This document shows, piece by piece, positions 41,786 through 51,658 of a stretch of DNA of 64,000 nt. This stretch comes from Thermalbibacter longus (GTDB taxonomy: Bacteria; Chloroflexota; Chloroflexia; Thermomicrobiales; Thermomicrobiaceae): assembly GCF_023806485.1 (NCBI RefSeq), contig NZ_JAMSLR010000003.1, positions 341,889 to 405,888 on the forward strand. Reading direction: 5' to 3'. The notes beneath the pieces are model-generated. The model was given only the letters and a program-made list of their open reading frames with translations. It searched no databases and was not told the origin of the DNA. Position numbers and translations under genes: made by a program. Each line of letters starts with the position of its first letter. Positions within the stretch are counted from its first letter, which is position 1.

Positions 41786-42056
41786 GACGCTAACTACCAT
41801 TCCAGATGAACTTATTCTCCTCGTGACTCGATACCTCGAGGGGGCGCTTACCCTGGATGAATTCGAGGATGCCTTCATTACCCGTACCTGGGATTCAGAT
41901 CGTCTCTCTCACGAGCAGACAAAGTCCTTTATTTACGATGTCGAGCATGCGCTCGTGGAGCATCGAGCCGGCCTGCTCAGCGAGGAAGAGTTGCGTCGAG
42001 AATTGACCTGGCGCATCGAACAGGCGCTCATGAGTATGCTCGACGGTGCAGAGTAA
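41784..42056 (+). CDS. Unknown small protein B of duplicated head-to-head pair (copy 2)
   Basis: This 90-residue acidic helical protein shares YLEGALTLDEFEDAF, TW, DVEHALVEHRA and ELRRELT with the product of 21473-21730. The ATG at 41784 has GGAGG (41769-41773) ten bases upstream, within the coding region of gene A on the other strand. The family is not recognised; a regulatory or neutralising partner of gene A is one possibility. Confidence 0.78.
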   Translation: MTLTTIPDELILLVTRYLEGALTLDEFEDAFITRTWDSDRLSHEQTKSFIYDVEHALVEHRAGLLSEEELRRELTWRIEQALMSMLDGAE

Positions 42057-42286
42057 CTGCCAACGTCGCGCCTCGTTATCCAGAACGTGCAGAGCGGGTG
42101 ACAACCCTCCCTGACGGTGCGTCATCGTGACCCATCGAGCGGAGATCGCGCGGAAAGCGGCAGGATCGAGACCGCATCGCAGACTCTCTGCCCGACGGAT
42201 AGCCGTGACCACGGCGACGTGGAGGCTCGACGCTCGCGCCGGCGAGTATGCGCGAAGGCGCGGGCGAGGGGGCGCAGCCGATGCGC

Positions 42287-42292
42287 TATACT
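42287..42292 (+). promoter_or_regulatory. -10 element TATACT before def
   Basis: TATACT followed by TTTTGGG lies 36 bases before the def start. No good -35 was found at the expected distance. Confidence 0.4.
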
Positions 42293-42327
42293 TTTGGGAA
42301 GACGCGGTGGCGTGAGGATACGGTCCG

Positions 42328-42870
42328 ATGGCGGTACTGACGATCATCACCGAGGGCGATCCGCGACTACGGCAGAAGGCCGTACGCATCAAGTCGATCG
42401 ATGAAGGCCTGCGCCGGCTGGCACGGGACATGTGGGATACGCTGCACGCAGCCAGTGGCGTCGGCCTGGCCGCGCCGCAGGTCGGTGTCTTGCGACGCTT
42501 GATTATCGTGAGTGTCCCAGCCGGCTTCGAACATGAGGACGATCCGGAGATCAAGCTCACGCTCGTCAACCCTGAGATCGTCAAGGCGAGCGGCCGGCAG
42601 GTCGGGCCGGAGGGGTGCTTGAGCATCCCCGGTTGGGTCGGCGATGTCCCGAGGGCGATGAACGTGACCGTCAAGGCCCGCGACCTGGACGACAAGGAAG
42701 TGCGGATCAAGGCGAGCGGCTTCCTAGCTCGCGTGCTCCAGCACGAGATCGATCACCTCGACGGCATCCTCTTCATCGACCGGGTCGAGGATCGCTCGAC
42801 ACTGCGCTATGTCCCGGAGGAGGAAGAAGAGGACGTCGCCGCCCCGGAGACTGCCCAGGCAGCCGAGTAG
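42328..42870 (+). CDS. def: Peptide deformylase
   Basis: This 180-residue metalloenzyme removes the formyl group from new proteins. All three motifs are present: GVGLAAPQ (residues 44-51), EGCLSIPG with metal ligand Cys97, and HEIDHLDG with His139, Glu140 and His143. The C-terminus is a Glu-rich tail of about 20 residues. It is convergent with gmk, 8 bp away. Confidence 0.96.
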   Translation: MAVLTIITEGDPRLRQKAVRIKSIDEGLRRLARDMWDTLHAASGVGLAAPQVGVLRRLIIVSVPAGFEHEDDPEIKLTLVNPEIVKASGRQVGPEGCLSIPGWVGDVPRAMNVTVKARDLDDKEVRIKASGFLARVLQHEIDHLDGILFIDRVEDRSTLRYVPEEEEEDVAAPETAQAAE

Positions 42871-42878
42871 CCTCGCGC

Positions 42879-43538
42879 TCAGATGATGACTTCTGGCTGG
42901 TGCACCCGGCTCTGCTCGGCCAGCAGGATCGCCTCGATCGTCGCCAGCGTCTGGTCGAGCTGATCGTTCTCGTTGAACACGACGTAGTCGAACTCGTACA
43001 CCTGGGCGAGCTCGCGAGAGGCGGTCGCGATCCGCTCCATCAGCGTCGCGGGGTCGTCGGTCTTGCGGCTGCGCAGGCGCTGCATCAGCTCGGACATCGA
43101 GGGCGGAGCCAGAAAGATCAGGATGGCCTGCGGCACCAGCCGGCGAATCGAAGCTGCTCCCTGCACGTCGACCTTGACGACGACGGACTTCCCGCTGCGC
43201 AGCGCCTTGCGCACACGATCTTTCGGCACGCCGTAGAGGTGCCCGTAGACCTCGGCGGATTCGAGGAACTCCCCACGCTCGCGTGCCTGGAGGAACTCCT
43301 CCCGGCTCATGAAGAAATAATGAACGCCATCGATCTCACCGGGTCGACGCGGGCGAGTCGTGGCGGTTACCGCGAAGTAGAAATCAGGATAGGCCAGACG
43401 CATCCGCTCGATCACGGTATCTTTGCCGACGCCCGATGGGCCGGAGATGACGATCAACTTTGGGCGAACGCGCTGGCGAAGCTCGTCGAGTAGTTCATCG
43501 GCCTGGGTATTGAGCCCGACGTCGTCCGTCACCGGCAT
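42879..43538 (-). CDS. gmk: Guanylate kinase
   Basis: This 219-residue kinase converts GMP to GDP. The P-loop ISGPSGVGKDTV follows an N-terminal extension of about 30 residues; RPGEIDGVHYFF and SAEVYGHLYGVPKDRV form the GMP-binding region. Note GKD where GK(S/T) is usual. The ATG at 43538 (MPVTDDVGLN) has GGGAGG just upstream; a longer frame to 43652 runs into a poly-C region and is rejected. Confidence 0.93.
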   Translation of the reverse strand: MPVTDDVGLNTQADELLDELRQRVRPKLIVISGPSGVGKDTVIERMRLAYPDFYFAVTATTRPRRPGEIDGVHYFFMSREEFLQARERGEFLESAEVYGHLYGVPKDRVRKALRSGKSVVVKVDVQGAASIRRLVPQAILIFLAPPSMSELMQRLRSRKTDDPATLMERIATASRELAQVYEFDYVVFNENDQLDQTLATIEAILLAEQSRVHQPEVII

Positions 43539-43739
43539 GGACCTCCCACGCGCTTGCCCGTACCCGGAGCATCTCCCGGTACGCCGCGCTCCCGACCGGT
43601 ACGCGAAGGGCGGGTGTACCGGTGAGAGAACCCCCCCCCGACCGAGTCTCATTCTGCCATACTCATGCTGGGCACGAAACGGTCTGTTCCTCTCGGTGGG
43701 CCGCTGTGCCTCCGCCGCTGTGATGCCAGAAGGTGCCCC

Positions 43740-45533
43740 GTGTTCGACATCCTAACTCTTGCTGCCCTTCGCGAAGAGATAAGCGACCGGTTGCTCGGAG
43801 GACGCGTGCAGAAGATCGTCCAGACGAGCCCGCTGGCGCTTGCCATCGAGGTGTATGCGGGCCGGCGACTGACGATCATCGCCGATGCCGATCCTCAAGA
43901 CCCGCGTTTGCTCCTGACGGAGCGCGGGCCGGCCAGTGACCCGGAGCAGGTGACGCCGCTCCTGCTCCTGCTGCGCAAGTACGTCCGAGGAGGGAGGCTG
44001 ATCGAGGTCGGGCAGCCGCCACTCGAGCGCGTCCTGTGGCTGACGTTCGAGAAGTTCCTGGAGGACGAGCATCGTGGCCGGCGGGAAGCCGTCCAGGCTG
44101 GCGAACTCGTTCGCACCCGCCTCGCCATCGAGCTGATGGGGCGTCATAGCAACCTGATTCTGGTCAGCGAGGACGGTCGCGTGCACGATGCGATCAAGCG
44201 GGTCACGCCGGCGATGAGTGCTGCCAGGCCGATCCTGCCTGGCCGGCCCTATGAGCCACCTCCTCCCCAGGTGAAGCGCGATCCCCGGCGCCTGACACCC
44301 GACGGTGTTCTGTCCCTGGCCCGAGAGGCAGCGCCGGCCGCCGAGCTACCGAGCGTGCTAGTGCAGGCGCTGGCAGGGTTCAGCCCGCAGATGGCCCGCG
44401 AGGCGACCTACCGGGCATGTGGCACCTTTGCGGTCACGGCCGGCGAGCTCGCGGCAGACCCTGTCGCTGCCGAGCGCCTGGCGCGGGCGGTGAACGAGGT
44501 GATCGCCCCGCTGGAACGAGGCGGCTGGGAACCGACGGTCTACCTCAGTGACGACCAGCCGGTCGCGTTCGCGGCGATTCGGCTGTCGTACCTCGGCGGG
44601 TTGACGGTCGAGGTTTATCCGACGATGTCCGCGGCGATCGAGCGCTACTTCGCTCAGCGCGCGAGCGGGCCGGCGGCCATCGCCGAGCGGCACGCGCGGC
44701 GGCGGCAGCGGTTGCTGCAGCAGATCGAGGAGGCCAGGGAACGAGCAGAGGCCCGGCTGCGCGCGCTGGAACAGGAACTCGAGCGTGCGCGGGAGGCGGA
44801 GCAATGGCGGCAGATGGGTGAGTTGATCTATGCCTACCTGGCCGCGATCCAGCCTGGGCAGACAGAGCTGGTGGTCGAGGGGCTGCAGATCCCGCTCGAT
44901 CCGGAGCTCTCACCGAGCGAGAACGCGCAGGCCTACTTCGAACGTTACCGCAAGGCGCAGTCGGCAGCGCAGCAGGTGCCGCCTCGGATCGACGAGGCCC
45001 TGCGCGAGCTCGCCTACCTGGAACAACTCGCGGTCCTGACCCGGCTGGCCGAGTCGGCCGAGGAGCTAGAGCAGCTTCGCCAGGAATGGGAGCTGTTCCG
45101 GGCGCCGAGGCGTGACCACGAGTCGCCGCGGAGGAGACGCAGCCGAGCACCAGCGTTCCGCCGCCCGCGTGCCTGGGTCACGTCGCGCGGCGATCGGATC
45201 TATGTCGGCCGGCACGGCCGGGAGAACGACTCGATCACCTTCGAGCTGGCCCGGCCCGACGACGCCTGGCTGCATGCCCGTGGCCTGGCGGGGGCGCATG
45301 TGGTGGTGCACTGGGCAGGGCCGGAAGATCCAGCCGTGCTCGAGACCGCGGCCGCGCTGGCTGCCTGGTACAGCGACGGCCGGGGGTCGAGCCGGGTACC
45401 GGTGGACGTGACCCAGCGGCGCTATGTGCGGCGGATTCCTGGCGCCGGCCCCGGCCTGGTGAGCTACCGTAACGAGCGCACGCTCCATGTTCGCCCGCAG
45501 AGTCCCGAGTCGCTCGGCCTGCGGCAGGACTAG
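43740..45533 (+). CDS. NFACT/RqcH family ribosome quality control protein
   Basis: This 597-residue protein has an N-terminal NFACT domain (FDILTLAALREEISDRLLGG), helix-hairpin-helix region, a central coiled coil (residues about 330-400, rich in EEARERAEARL), and the C-terminal NFACT-R domain with RPDDAWLHARGLAGAHVVVH. RqcH homologues add alanine tails to peptides stuck on split ribosomes; older annotations call them fibronectin-binding proteins. The start is GTG 43740 after AAGGTG; the longer in-frame reading from 43665 has no conserved residues. Confidence 0.9.
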   Translation: MFDILTLAALREEISDRLLGGRVQKIVQTSPLALAIEVYAGRRLTIIADADPQDPRLLLTERGPASDPEQVTPLLLLLRKYVRGGRLIEVGQPPLERVLWLTFEKFLEDEHRGRREAVQAGELVRTRLAIELMGRHSNLILVSEDGRVHDAIKRVTPAMSAARPILPGRPYEPPPPQVKRDPRRLTPDGVLSLAREAAPAAELPSVLVQALAGFSPQMAREATYRACGTFAVTAGELAADPVAAERLARAVNEVIAPLERGGWEPTVYLSDDQPVAFAAIRLSYLGGLTVEVYPTMSAAIERYFAQRASGPAAIAERHARRRQRLLQQIEEARERAEARLRALEQELERAREAEQWRQMGELIYAYLAAIQPGQTELVVEGLQIPLDPELSPSENAQAYFERYRKAQSAAQQVPPRIDEALRELAYLEQLAVLTRLAESAEELEQLRQEWELFRAPRRDHESPRRRRSRAPAFRRPRAWVTSRGDRIYVGRHGRENDSITFELARPDDAWLHARGLAGAHVVVHWAGPEDPAVLETAAALAAWYSDGRGSSRVPVDVTQRRYVRRIPGAGPGLVSYRNERTLHVRPQSPESLGLRQD

Positions 45534-45623
45534 CGGTGTGGTGGCCGATGCGGGCGAGTTTGCTGAGCGGCACGGTGGACGAGCCAGCGCGAGTGACCAG
45601 TCTCAGGTGCAGCGCCCGAGTGG

Positions 45624-46409
45624 CTAGCGGGAGATGGGCTTCGCCAGGCGCGCGAGCAATACGCCGATCTCGTACAGGAAATACATGGGGGCGGCGACCA
45701 GGAACATGTTGAACGGGTCGGGCGTCGGCGTGATGATGGCTGCGCCGACCATGATCACCAGCAGGGCGTACTTGCGCAGCGAGGAGAGCCGCCGAGCGTC
45801 GACGATGCCGAGCTTGGCCAGGATGAAGATCACTACCGGCAACTCGAAGACGACGCCGACCCAGAGTAACAGGGTCATGTAGAAGGAGATCACTTCTTCG
45901 GCCCGGAACTGGGCATCGAACACCTGGCTGCCGAAGTTGGACAGGAAGTGGAGTGCCCGCGGGATCACGACGAAGAAGGAGAACGCGACGCCCGACAAGA
46001 ACATCAGGGTCACGAACGGCAGAGCCCGGTAGAGATAGCGCCGCTCCCGGCGCGTGAGGCCCGGTGCCAGGAAGCGGACGATCTGGTACACGATGACCGG
46101 CATCGCGATGCCGATCCCGATATAGAGCGCGACCTTGGTATAAGTGATGAAGGGCTCGGTGGGCGAGATAGCCTGGAGATCATCGAGCCCGGTCATCTGG
46201 GTGATGAGGTCGAGCGTGGGGAACGCCAGAACCAGTCCGACGATGAAGCCGGCGGCGATGGCGAGACCCGAGTAGATCAAACGCTGGCGAAGTTCCTCCA
46301 GGTGTTCCTGGAGGGTCATCTCCTTGAACAGATCCTCGGGCTCTGGTTCGGGCTCGCTCGGAGCGGAGACGACCGAGCGCCCTCGGACGCGGTCGAGCAG
46401 GCTTACCAT
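45624..46409 (-). CDS. tatC: Sec-independent protein translocase TatC
   Basis: This 261-residue membrane protein has six predicted helices. MTLQEHLEELRQRLIYSG is the conserved N-terminal signal-peptide binding region, preceded here by about 30 extra residues with a Pro/Glu repeat. The first periplasmic loop and FLAPGLTRRERRYLYR cytoplasmic loop are typical, as is ITPTPDPFNMFLVAAPM. It exports folded proteins bearing twin-arginine signals. The chosen ATG is 46409; ATG at MTLQEHL is a shorter option. No tatA is in the window. Confidence 0.92.
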   Translation of the reverse strand: MVSLLDRVRGRSVVSAPSEPEPEPEDLFKEMTLQEHLEELRQRLIYSGLAIAAGFIVGLVLAFPTLDLITQMTGLDDLQAISPTEPFITYTKVALYIGIGIAMPVIVYQIVRFLAPGLTRRERRYLYRALPFVTLMFLSGVAFSFFVVIPRALHFLSNFGSQVFDAQFRAEEVISFYMTLLLWVGVVFELPVVIFILAKLGIVDARRLSSLRKYALLVIMVGAAIITPTPDPFNMFLVAAPMYFLYEIGVLLARLAKPISR

Positions 46410-46541
46410 CGCTCGTTGTTCGCTGCGCTGAGCACCATCGTCGACATCTCCGATCAAGAAGAGTAACAAAACCGACGCCGTCCCGGCTACGAGCGGTACG
46501 GCGCCTTCCCAGGCTTCCCCGCGGTGCGATCGTGTCGTGCT

Positions 46542-46790
46542 CTACCGATTGATGTGCTCTTCGATGAAATTGATCGCATCCCGGACAGTGACGATGTTGG
46601 CGGCCTCCTCGTCGGAGATCTCGATGCCGAACTCCTCCTCGAGCTGCATGATGAGCTCGACCAGATCGAGCGAGTCGGCGTTCAGATCCTTGACGAACTC
46701 GGCGTCCAGCGTGACCTCGCTCGGGTCGACGCCGAGCTGCTCAGCGACGACCGATTGAACGCGCTCGAAGATCGGCGATGTTGCGGACAC
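46542..46790 (-). CDS. acpP: Acyl carrier protein
   Basis: This 82-residue acidic helical protein has the phosphopantetheine attachment motif [12 protein letters not shown] with Ser40. It carries growing fatty acids. The start is GTG 46790, seven bases after GGGGAGG; a frame to 46868 lacks conserved residues. It is the last gene of the fatty-acid cluster and lies 115 bp after nusB. Confidence 0.95.
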   Translation of the reverse strand: MSATSPIFERVQSVVAEQLGVDPSEVTLDAEFVKDLNADSLDLVELIMQLEEEFGIEISDEEAANIVTVRDAINFIEEHINR

Positions 46791-46905
46791 TCCTCTACCT
46801 CCCCTACACCATCGGGCACGCCAGTCTCCCCAACTGTTCGCGTAGTATGCCCGAGAACCAGCATGCACGCAAGCGGTACCGCCGGATTGGGTCGAGCTCT
46901 ACGAC

Positions 46906-47328
46906 TCAACTGGACGATGCGAGGTTGGCTGCGATCGTGCCGAGCACGCCGTTCACGAACCGGCTCGAACTCTCGCCGCCGTACAGCTTTGCCAGTTCCA
47001 CGGCCTCGTTGATCGCGGCCTTCAGGGGGACATCCGACTCGTGGAGGAGCTCATACACGGCGATCCGCAGGATGTTGCGGTCCACTGGCGGAAGCTGCTC
47101 GATCGGGAATGCTGGCGCGGCTTCGGCAATCATGGCATCGATGCGTCCCCGATCCTCCAGGACGCCGAGCACGAGCCGCTCCGCGTACCGGCGTGCCGGC
47201 TGGGGAGTGGACTGGTCATCCAGGTAGCGAGCCAGCACCTCTTCGACTGGATGCCCTGCGACATCGGACTCGTAGAGAATCTGCATCGCGAGGATTCGTG
47301 CCTGGCGCCGTGTCCGGCTGACGGTCAT
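46906..47328 (-). CDS. nusB: Transcription antitermination factor NusB
   Basis: This 140-residue all-helical RNA-binding protein has [17 protein letters not shown] at the N-terminus and [14 protein letters not shown] and [17 protein letters not shown] further on. It works with NusE in antitermination of rRNA operons. The ATG at 47328 follows GGAGG. It sits between accC and acpP in the fatty-acid cluster. Confidence 0.93.
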   Translation of the reverse strand: MTVSRTRRQARILAMQILYESDVAGHPVEEVLARYLDDQSTPQPARRYAERLVLGVLEDRGRIDAMIAEAAPAFPIEQLPPVDRNILRIAVYELLHESDVPLKAAINEAVELAKLYGGESSSRFVNGVLGTIAANLASSS

Positions 47329-47459
47329 CACAGGTGCCTCCGGTCTCCCATAGGCGCGTGCTCGCCAGTACCGTCCGTCTGAACACCGGCCGCGCACGTC
47401 ACTGCCGTAAGTGTACAGGAGCCGCACCGGGCCAGGCCGAGCGGCTGGCCGGAGGCGGC

Positions 47460-48824
47460 TCATGCCGAGGGGGCGAGATCGGCTTCCCGATCGAGAAACT
47501 CTTGCAGGAACACCGTCGAATGGCGCCCGGCGCGAAAGTCCGGGTCACGCAGCAGGCGGCGGTACAGCGGGATCGGGGTAGGGACACCAGCGATGATCGC
47601 CTCGCGCAGAGCGCGGTCTAGTCGATCCAACGCCTGCTGGCGATCGGGTGCCCAGGCGATGATCTTGGCGAGCAACGAGTCGTAGTGCGGTGGCACCGCG
47701 TATCCCGGGTACAGGTGGGTATCGACCCGGATACCCGGCCCTCCCGGCAAGTGCAGGTCGGTGATCCGGCCGATGCGCGGCGCGAACTGGCTCGCTGGGT
47801 CTTCGGCGGTGACTCGTACCTCGATCGCATGGCCTTGCGCCCGTACCGGATCTGACAGCGTGAGGCGCTCGCCAGCGGCGATCGCGAGCTGCCACTGGAC
47901 AAGGTCGATGCCGGTGACCATCTCGGTGACCGGATGCTCGACCTGGATGCGCGCGTTGGCCTCGGTGAAGTAGAAGTGTCCATCCTGGTCGAGCAGGAAC
48001 TCGAACGTGCCGGCACCGACGTAGCCCACCGCCTTGGCCCCGCGCACCGCGGCTTTGCGCAGCGCGTCTCGCACCTTCGAGGGGAGATTGGGTGCTGGCG
48101 CTTCCTCGATCAGCTTCTGATAGCGCCGCTGGATCGAGCAGTCGCGCTCTCCCAGGGCAAGTACCCGACCGTGCTGATCAGCCAGGATCTGGACTTCGAC
48201 GTGTCGCGGGCGCTCCAGATAGCGCTCGAGGTAGACTGTCGAGTCGCCGAAGGCCGCCTGGGCCTCCTGCTGGGCCAGGCTCAGCGCCTGCGCCAGCTCC
48301 GCCTCGCGGTACACGATGCGCATGCCACGCCCGCCACCACCGGCTGCTGCTTTGACCAGCAGCGGGTAGCCAACCTTCCTCGCGATCGCTCGTGCCTCGC
48401 TGGCATCGCGGACCGGATCCTCGCTGCCGGGCATGATCGGCACGCCGGCCTGGCGCATCAGCCGGCGCGCCTCAGCCTTGTCGCCGAGCGCTGAGAGGAC
48501 CTGCGCCGGCGGCCCGATAAAGCGGATCCCGCACTCGGCGCAGATCTCGGCCAGCAGCGGGTTCTCCGCCAGGAAGCCGTAGCCAGGGTGGAGCGCATCG
48601 CAGCCAGTCACGACCGCCGCGCTGATGATGGCCGGGATGTGGTTATAGCTCCGCTCGGCAGGCGCCGGGCCGATACAGATCGCTTCGTCGGCTAGGCGTA
48701 CCGGGAGCGACTCGCGGTCAGCTTCCGAGTAAGCCACCACTGCTGGGATCCCGAGCTCGCGGCAGGCGCGCAGCACCCGGAGGGCGATCTCTCCGCGGTT
48801 AGCGATCAGGACCTTGCGAAACAT
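47460..48824 (-). CDS. accC: Acetyl-CoA carboxylase biotin carboxylase subunit
   Basis: This 454-residue ATP-grasp enzyme carboxylates biotin in the first step of malonyl-CoA formation. It has [16 protein letters not shown], the glycine-rich loop [11 protein letters not shown], and [20 protein letters not shown]. The ATG at 48824 was preferred; a GTG at 48833 overlapping the fabG stop by 4 bp (GTGA) is also possible. The biotin carrier subunit accB is not next to it, which is unusual. Confidence 0.94.
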   Translation of the reverse strand: MFRKVLIANRGEIALRVLRACRELGIPAVVAYSEADRESLPVRLADEAICIGPAPAERSYNHIPAIISAAVVTGCDALHPGYGFLAENPLLAEICAECGIRFIGPPAQVLSALGDKAEARRLMRQAGVPIMPGSEDPVRDASEARAIARKVGYPLLVKAAAGGGGRGMRIVYREAELAQALSLAQQEAQAAFGDSTVYLERYLERPRHVEVQILADQHGRVLALGERDCSIQRRYQKLIEEAPAPNLPSKVRDALRKAAVRGAKAVGYVGAGTFEFLLDQDGHFYFTEANARIQVEHPVTEMVTGIDLVQWQLAIAAGERLTLSDPVRAQGHAIEVRVTAEDPASQFAPRIGRITDLHLPGGPGIRVDTHLYPGYAVPPHYDSLLAKIIAWAPDRQQALDRLDRALREAIIAGVPTPIPLYRRLLRDPDFRAGRHSTVFLQEFLDREADLAPSA

Positions 48825-48829
48825 CGGCC

Positions 48830-49582
48830 TCACGTCGCCATGAACAGGCCGCCGTCGACGCTCAGCACGGCGCCAGTGATGTAGCGGGCAGCCGGCGAGG
48901 CGAGGAACGCGATCGCCTCGGCCACGTCCTCAGGGGTCCCGTAGTAGCCGAGAGGGATCTGCTTGAGGATCTGTTCCTGCAGCTCCGCCGGGATCGCCTC
49001 CGTCAGGCGCGTTTGGATGAACCCGGGCGCGACCGCGTTGACGGTGATGCCACGGCTGCCGACCTCGCGCGCCAGCGACTTGGTCAGGCCGATAATACCA
49101 GCCTTGGCGGCTGCGTAGTTGGTCTGCCCCACGTTGCCGACGAGCCCGACGACCGAGGTGAGGTTGATGATCCGGCCGTAGCGCTGTCGCATCATCGGCC
49201 TGATCGCGGCTCGGCAGCAGAGGAACGCCCCCGTCAGGTTCGTCGTCAAGACATCGTTCCAGTCCTCGTCGCGCATCCGCATGATCAGCGTGTCCCGCGT
49301 GATCCCGGCGTTGTTGACGAGTACCTCGAGCCGGCCGAAGCGGTCGATCGCCTGGGTGATCATCTCGCCGATCTGGTCAGCATCGGTCACGTCGGCGCGG
49401 ATTGCGAGCGCGGTGCCGCCCTCCGCGACGATCTCGCGCACGACTGCCTCGGCGAGATCCGCCTCTCCCCGGTAGTTGACGACCACCTTGAAACCATCCC
49501 GCGCCAGGCGCACCGCCGTGGCGCGGCCGATGCCGCGCACCGCTCCGGTGACGATGGCCGCGCCCCGCTCTTCGCCCGTCAT
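48830..49582 (-). CDS. fabG: 3-oxoacyl-ACP reductase
   Basis: This 250-residue SDR enzyme reduces 3-ketoacyl-ACP with NADPH. It has the cofactor motif TGAVRGIGRA, NNAG near 90, and an intact catalytic set Ser143, Tyr156 and Lys160 (NYAAAKAG), unlike the SDR at 6.1-6.9 kb. It lies between fabD and accC; a 35-bp gap separates it from fabD. Confidence 0.94.
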   Translation of the reverse strand: MTGEERGAAIVTGAVRGIGRATAVRLARDGFKVVVNYRGEADLAEAVVREIVAEGGTALAIRADVTDADQIGEMITQAIDRFGRLEVLVNNAGITRDTLIMRMRDEDWNDVLTTNLTGAFLCCRAAIRPMMRQRYGRIINLTSVVGLVGNVGQTNYAAAKAGIIGLTKSLAREVGSRGITVNAVAPGFIQTRLTEAIPAELQEQILKQIPLGYYGTPEDVAEAIAFLASPAARYITGAVLSVDGGLFMAT

Positions 49583-49617
49583 CGATCATCACCTCCTGGC
49601 TCGCGCGTGCCGCGCGC

Positions 49618-50544
49618 TCATGCCTCTCCTTGCGGCTCAGTCGAGACCGCGACCCGTGCTAGCATGTCCTCGGCGGTCTCTATCACCGCGCCAGGCTCGA
49701 TCCGGCTGATCAGCCCGCTCAGCACTCGCCCCGGCCCCAGCTCGTAGTAGTGACTGACCCCTCGCGCCGCCGCGGCCCTGATCACGTCGACCCACCGCAC
49801 CGGCGCGGCGATCTGGGCCAGCAGTTCCTCGCGGAGCTCGTTGGGGTCGCTCAGCGGCCGGGCGTCGACGTTGGCCAGCAGGGGAGCGATCGGCGGAGCG
49901 ATGTGGATCGATTCCACCAGCGGGCGCAGCGCCTCCGCCACTGGGCGCATCAGCGACGAGTGGAAGGCGGCGTTGACTGGTAGCCGGACGACACGGCGGG
50001 CCCCGCGTTGCCTGGCCAGCTCGGCCGCGCGCTCGAGGGGCTCGGAGCGCCCGCTGAGCGTGATCTGGCCAGGCGCGTTGATGTTGGCGACTTCGACCCC
50101 GACCTCTTCGGCGATGGCGGCCAGTGCCTCGAGATCCAGCCCGATGACGGCCACCATACCCCCCAGCCCGTGCTCTTCCATCAACTCACCGCGACGCCGA
50201 ACCAGCCGGACGGCGTCGGTGAAGTCGATGCTGCCGGCGGCGACGAGCGCTGTGTACTCGCCCAGGCTGTGCCCGGCGAGGCAAACGGGCGGCGGGAGCA
50301 CACCGCGCTGGCTGAGGGTACGCCAGTAGGCGATGCTGGTCGCCAGAATCGCCGGCTGCTGGTTGCGAGTGGCCGCCAGCTCGTCCTCCGGCCCTTCGAA
50401 GATGAGGTGTGAGAGCGGAAACCCGAGGACATCGTCGGCGGTCTCGAAGGTCTCGCGAGCGATCGGTTCTCGCTGGGCCAGCTCGCGGCCCATGCCGACT
50501 CTCTGGCTTCCCTGGCCGGGGAAGACCCAGGCGACTGCGCTCAT
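49618..50544 (-). CDS. fabD: Malonyl-CoA:ACP transacylase
   Basis: This 308-residue acyltransferase moves malonyl groups onto acyl carrier protein. FPGQGSQRVGMGR opens the protein and the nucleophile is Ser93 in GHSLGEY; AAFHS holds the catalytic histidine near 200. It starts 3 bp after the fabH stop. Confidence 0.95.
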   Translation of the reverse strand: MSAVAWVFPGQGSQRVGMGRELAQREPIARETFETADDVLGFPLSHLIFEGPEDELAATRNQQPAILATSIAYWRTLSQRGVLPPPVCLAGHSLGEYTALVAAGSIDFTDAVRLVRRRGELMEEHGLGGMVAVIGLDLEALAAIAEEVGVEVANINAPGQITLSGRSEPLERAAELARQRGARRVVRLPVNAAFHSSLMRPVAEALRPLVESIHIAPPIAPLLANVDARPLSDPNELREELLAQIAAPVRWVDVIRAAAARGVSHYYELGPGRVLSGLISRIEPGAVIETAEDMLARVAVSTEPQGEA

Positions 50545-50547
50545 CCG

Positions 50548-51558
50548 CTACTCCCGTCCCGGAACGCCGCTCCAGCCCCAACGCACGACGCTCGCAGCCC
50601 AGGAGAGCCCGGCCCCGAAGGCGACCAGGACGAGGTTCATGCCTGGTCGGAGGGCGCCGGCATCAGCGGCCTCGGCCAGGCAGATCGGCACGGAGGCAGC
50701 GGAGGTGTTGCCGTAGCGGTCGAGGTTTACCCATACCTTCTCTGCCGGTAGACCGAGCCGCTTGGCGGCCGCGTCGATGATCCGCAGATTGGCCTGGTGT
50801 GGAATCAGCAGGTCGATATCGTCCAGCCGCAGCCCAGCCCTGGCGATGGCTTCGATGGCGGCCTCGCCCATCACCCGGACGGAGAAGCGGAAGACCTCAC
50901 TGCCCTGCATGCGCATATAAGGGCGTTTGGATGGCAGGGTGCCGTTCGCGCTCAGCAGCTCTCGGAAGCCGTCGAGATACAAGTGCATGGCCCCGGTGCC
51001 GTCCGAGCCGAGGACGCTAGAGAGCACGCCCTCCTCCGCAGTCGTCGCCTGGAGCACGACCGCGCCCGCGCCGTCGCCGAAGAGGACGCAGGTGCTGCGA
51101 TCAGTGAAGTCGACCCAGCGCGTCAGCGCGTCAGCGCCGACGACCAGAACAGCGTCGGCCGCGCCAGTGGCGATGAACTGAGCGCCCACGGTGAGGCCGT
51201 ATACGAAGCCCGAGCAGGCGGCGGCCAGGTCGAACGCTCCGGCGCGAGTGGCCCCCAGTTCGGCCTGGAGCAACGAGGCTGTGGCCGGCATCAGCAGATC
51301 TGGCGTCACCGTGGCGAACACGACCAGATCGAGCTGGCGAGGATCGATGCCGGCGATGGCAACGGCGCGGCGAGCGGCGATAGTCGCCATCTGGAGCGTG
51401 GTTTCGGCCGGGCTGGCGATTCGGCGCTCGCGGATACCCGTGCGGGTGACGATCCACTCGTCGGACGTGTCGACCATCCGCTCCAGGTCCTGGTTAGTCA
51501 GGACCTGTTCAGGGACGTAGGCGCCCCACCCCGTGATCGCTGCACGCCGTCCGGCCAC
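50548..51558 (-). CDS. fabH: 3-oxoacyl-ACP synthase III
   Basis: This 336-residue thiolase-fold enzyme starts fatty-acid synthesis by condensing acyl-CoA with malonyl-ACP. The active-site cysteine is C115 in AAACSGFVYGL, the histidine is in LIPHQANLRIID and the asparagine in YGNTSAASVP. The gene order yceD-rpmF-fabH is common, but plsX, often between rpmF and fabH, is missing. Confidence 0.95.
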   Translation of the reverse strand: MAGRRAAITGWGAYVPEQVLTNQDLERMVDTSDEWIVTRTGIRERRIASPAETTLQMATIAARRAVAIAGIDPRQLDLVVFATVTPDLLMPATASLLQAELGATRAGAFDLAAACSGFVYGLTVGAQFIATGAADAVLVVGADALTRWVDFTDRSTCVLFGDGAGAVVLQATTAEEGVLSSVLGSDGTGAMHLYLDGFRELLSANGTLPSKRPYMRMQGSEVFRFSVRVMGEAAIEAIARAGLRLDDIDLLIPHQANLRIIDAAAKRLGLPAEKVWVNLDRYGNTSAASVPICLAEAADAGALRPGMNLVLVAFGAGLSWAASVVRWGWSGVPGRE

Positions 51559-51658
51559 TGCCGAACCCCTCCCGTTCCCGCGTCGACGCGGCCATGCGAT
51601 CGGCCGGCCCGGCCCTAGCCGGCGATGGCCGGGAGGACCGGGCGATCCTCTCGCGCCC

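Noticed and set aside
42127..42315. A 62-codon frame before def
   Set aside because: It is Arg/Ala-rich with no ribosome binding site and overlaps the likely def promoter.
43631..43639. A run of nine C residues between gmk and the NFACT gene
   Set aside because: It is outside both coding regions as annotated. It may be a sequencing length uncertainty or a slippage site, but nothing ties it to phase variation.
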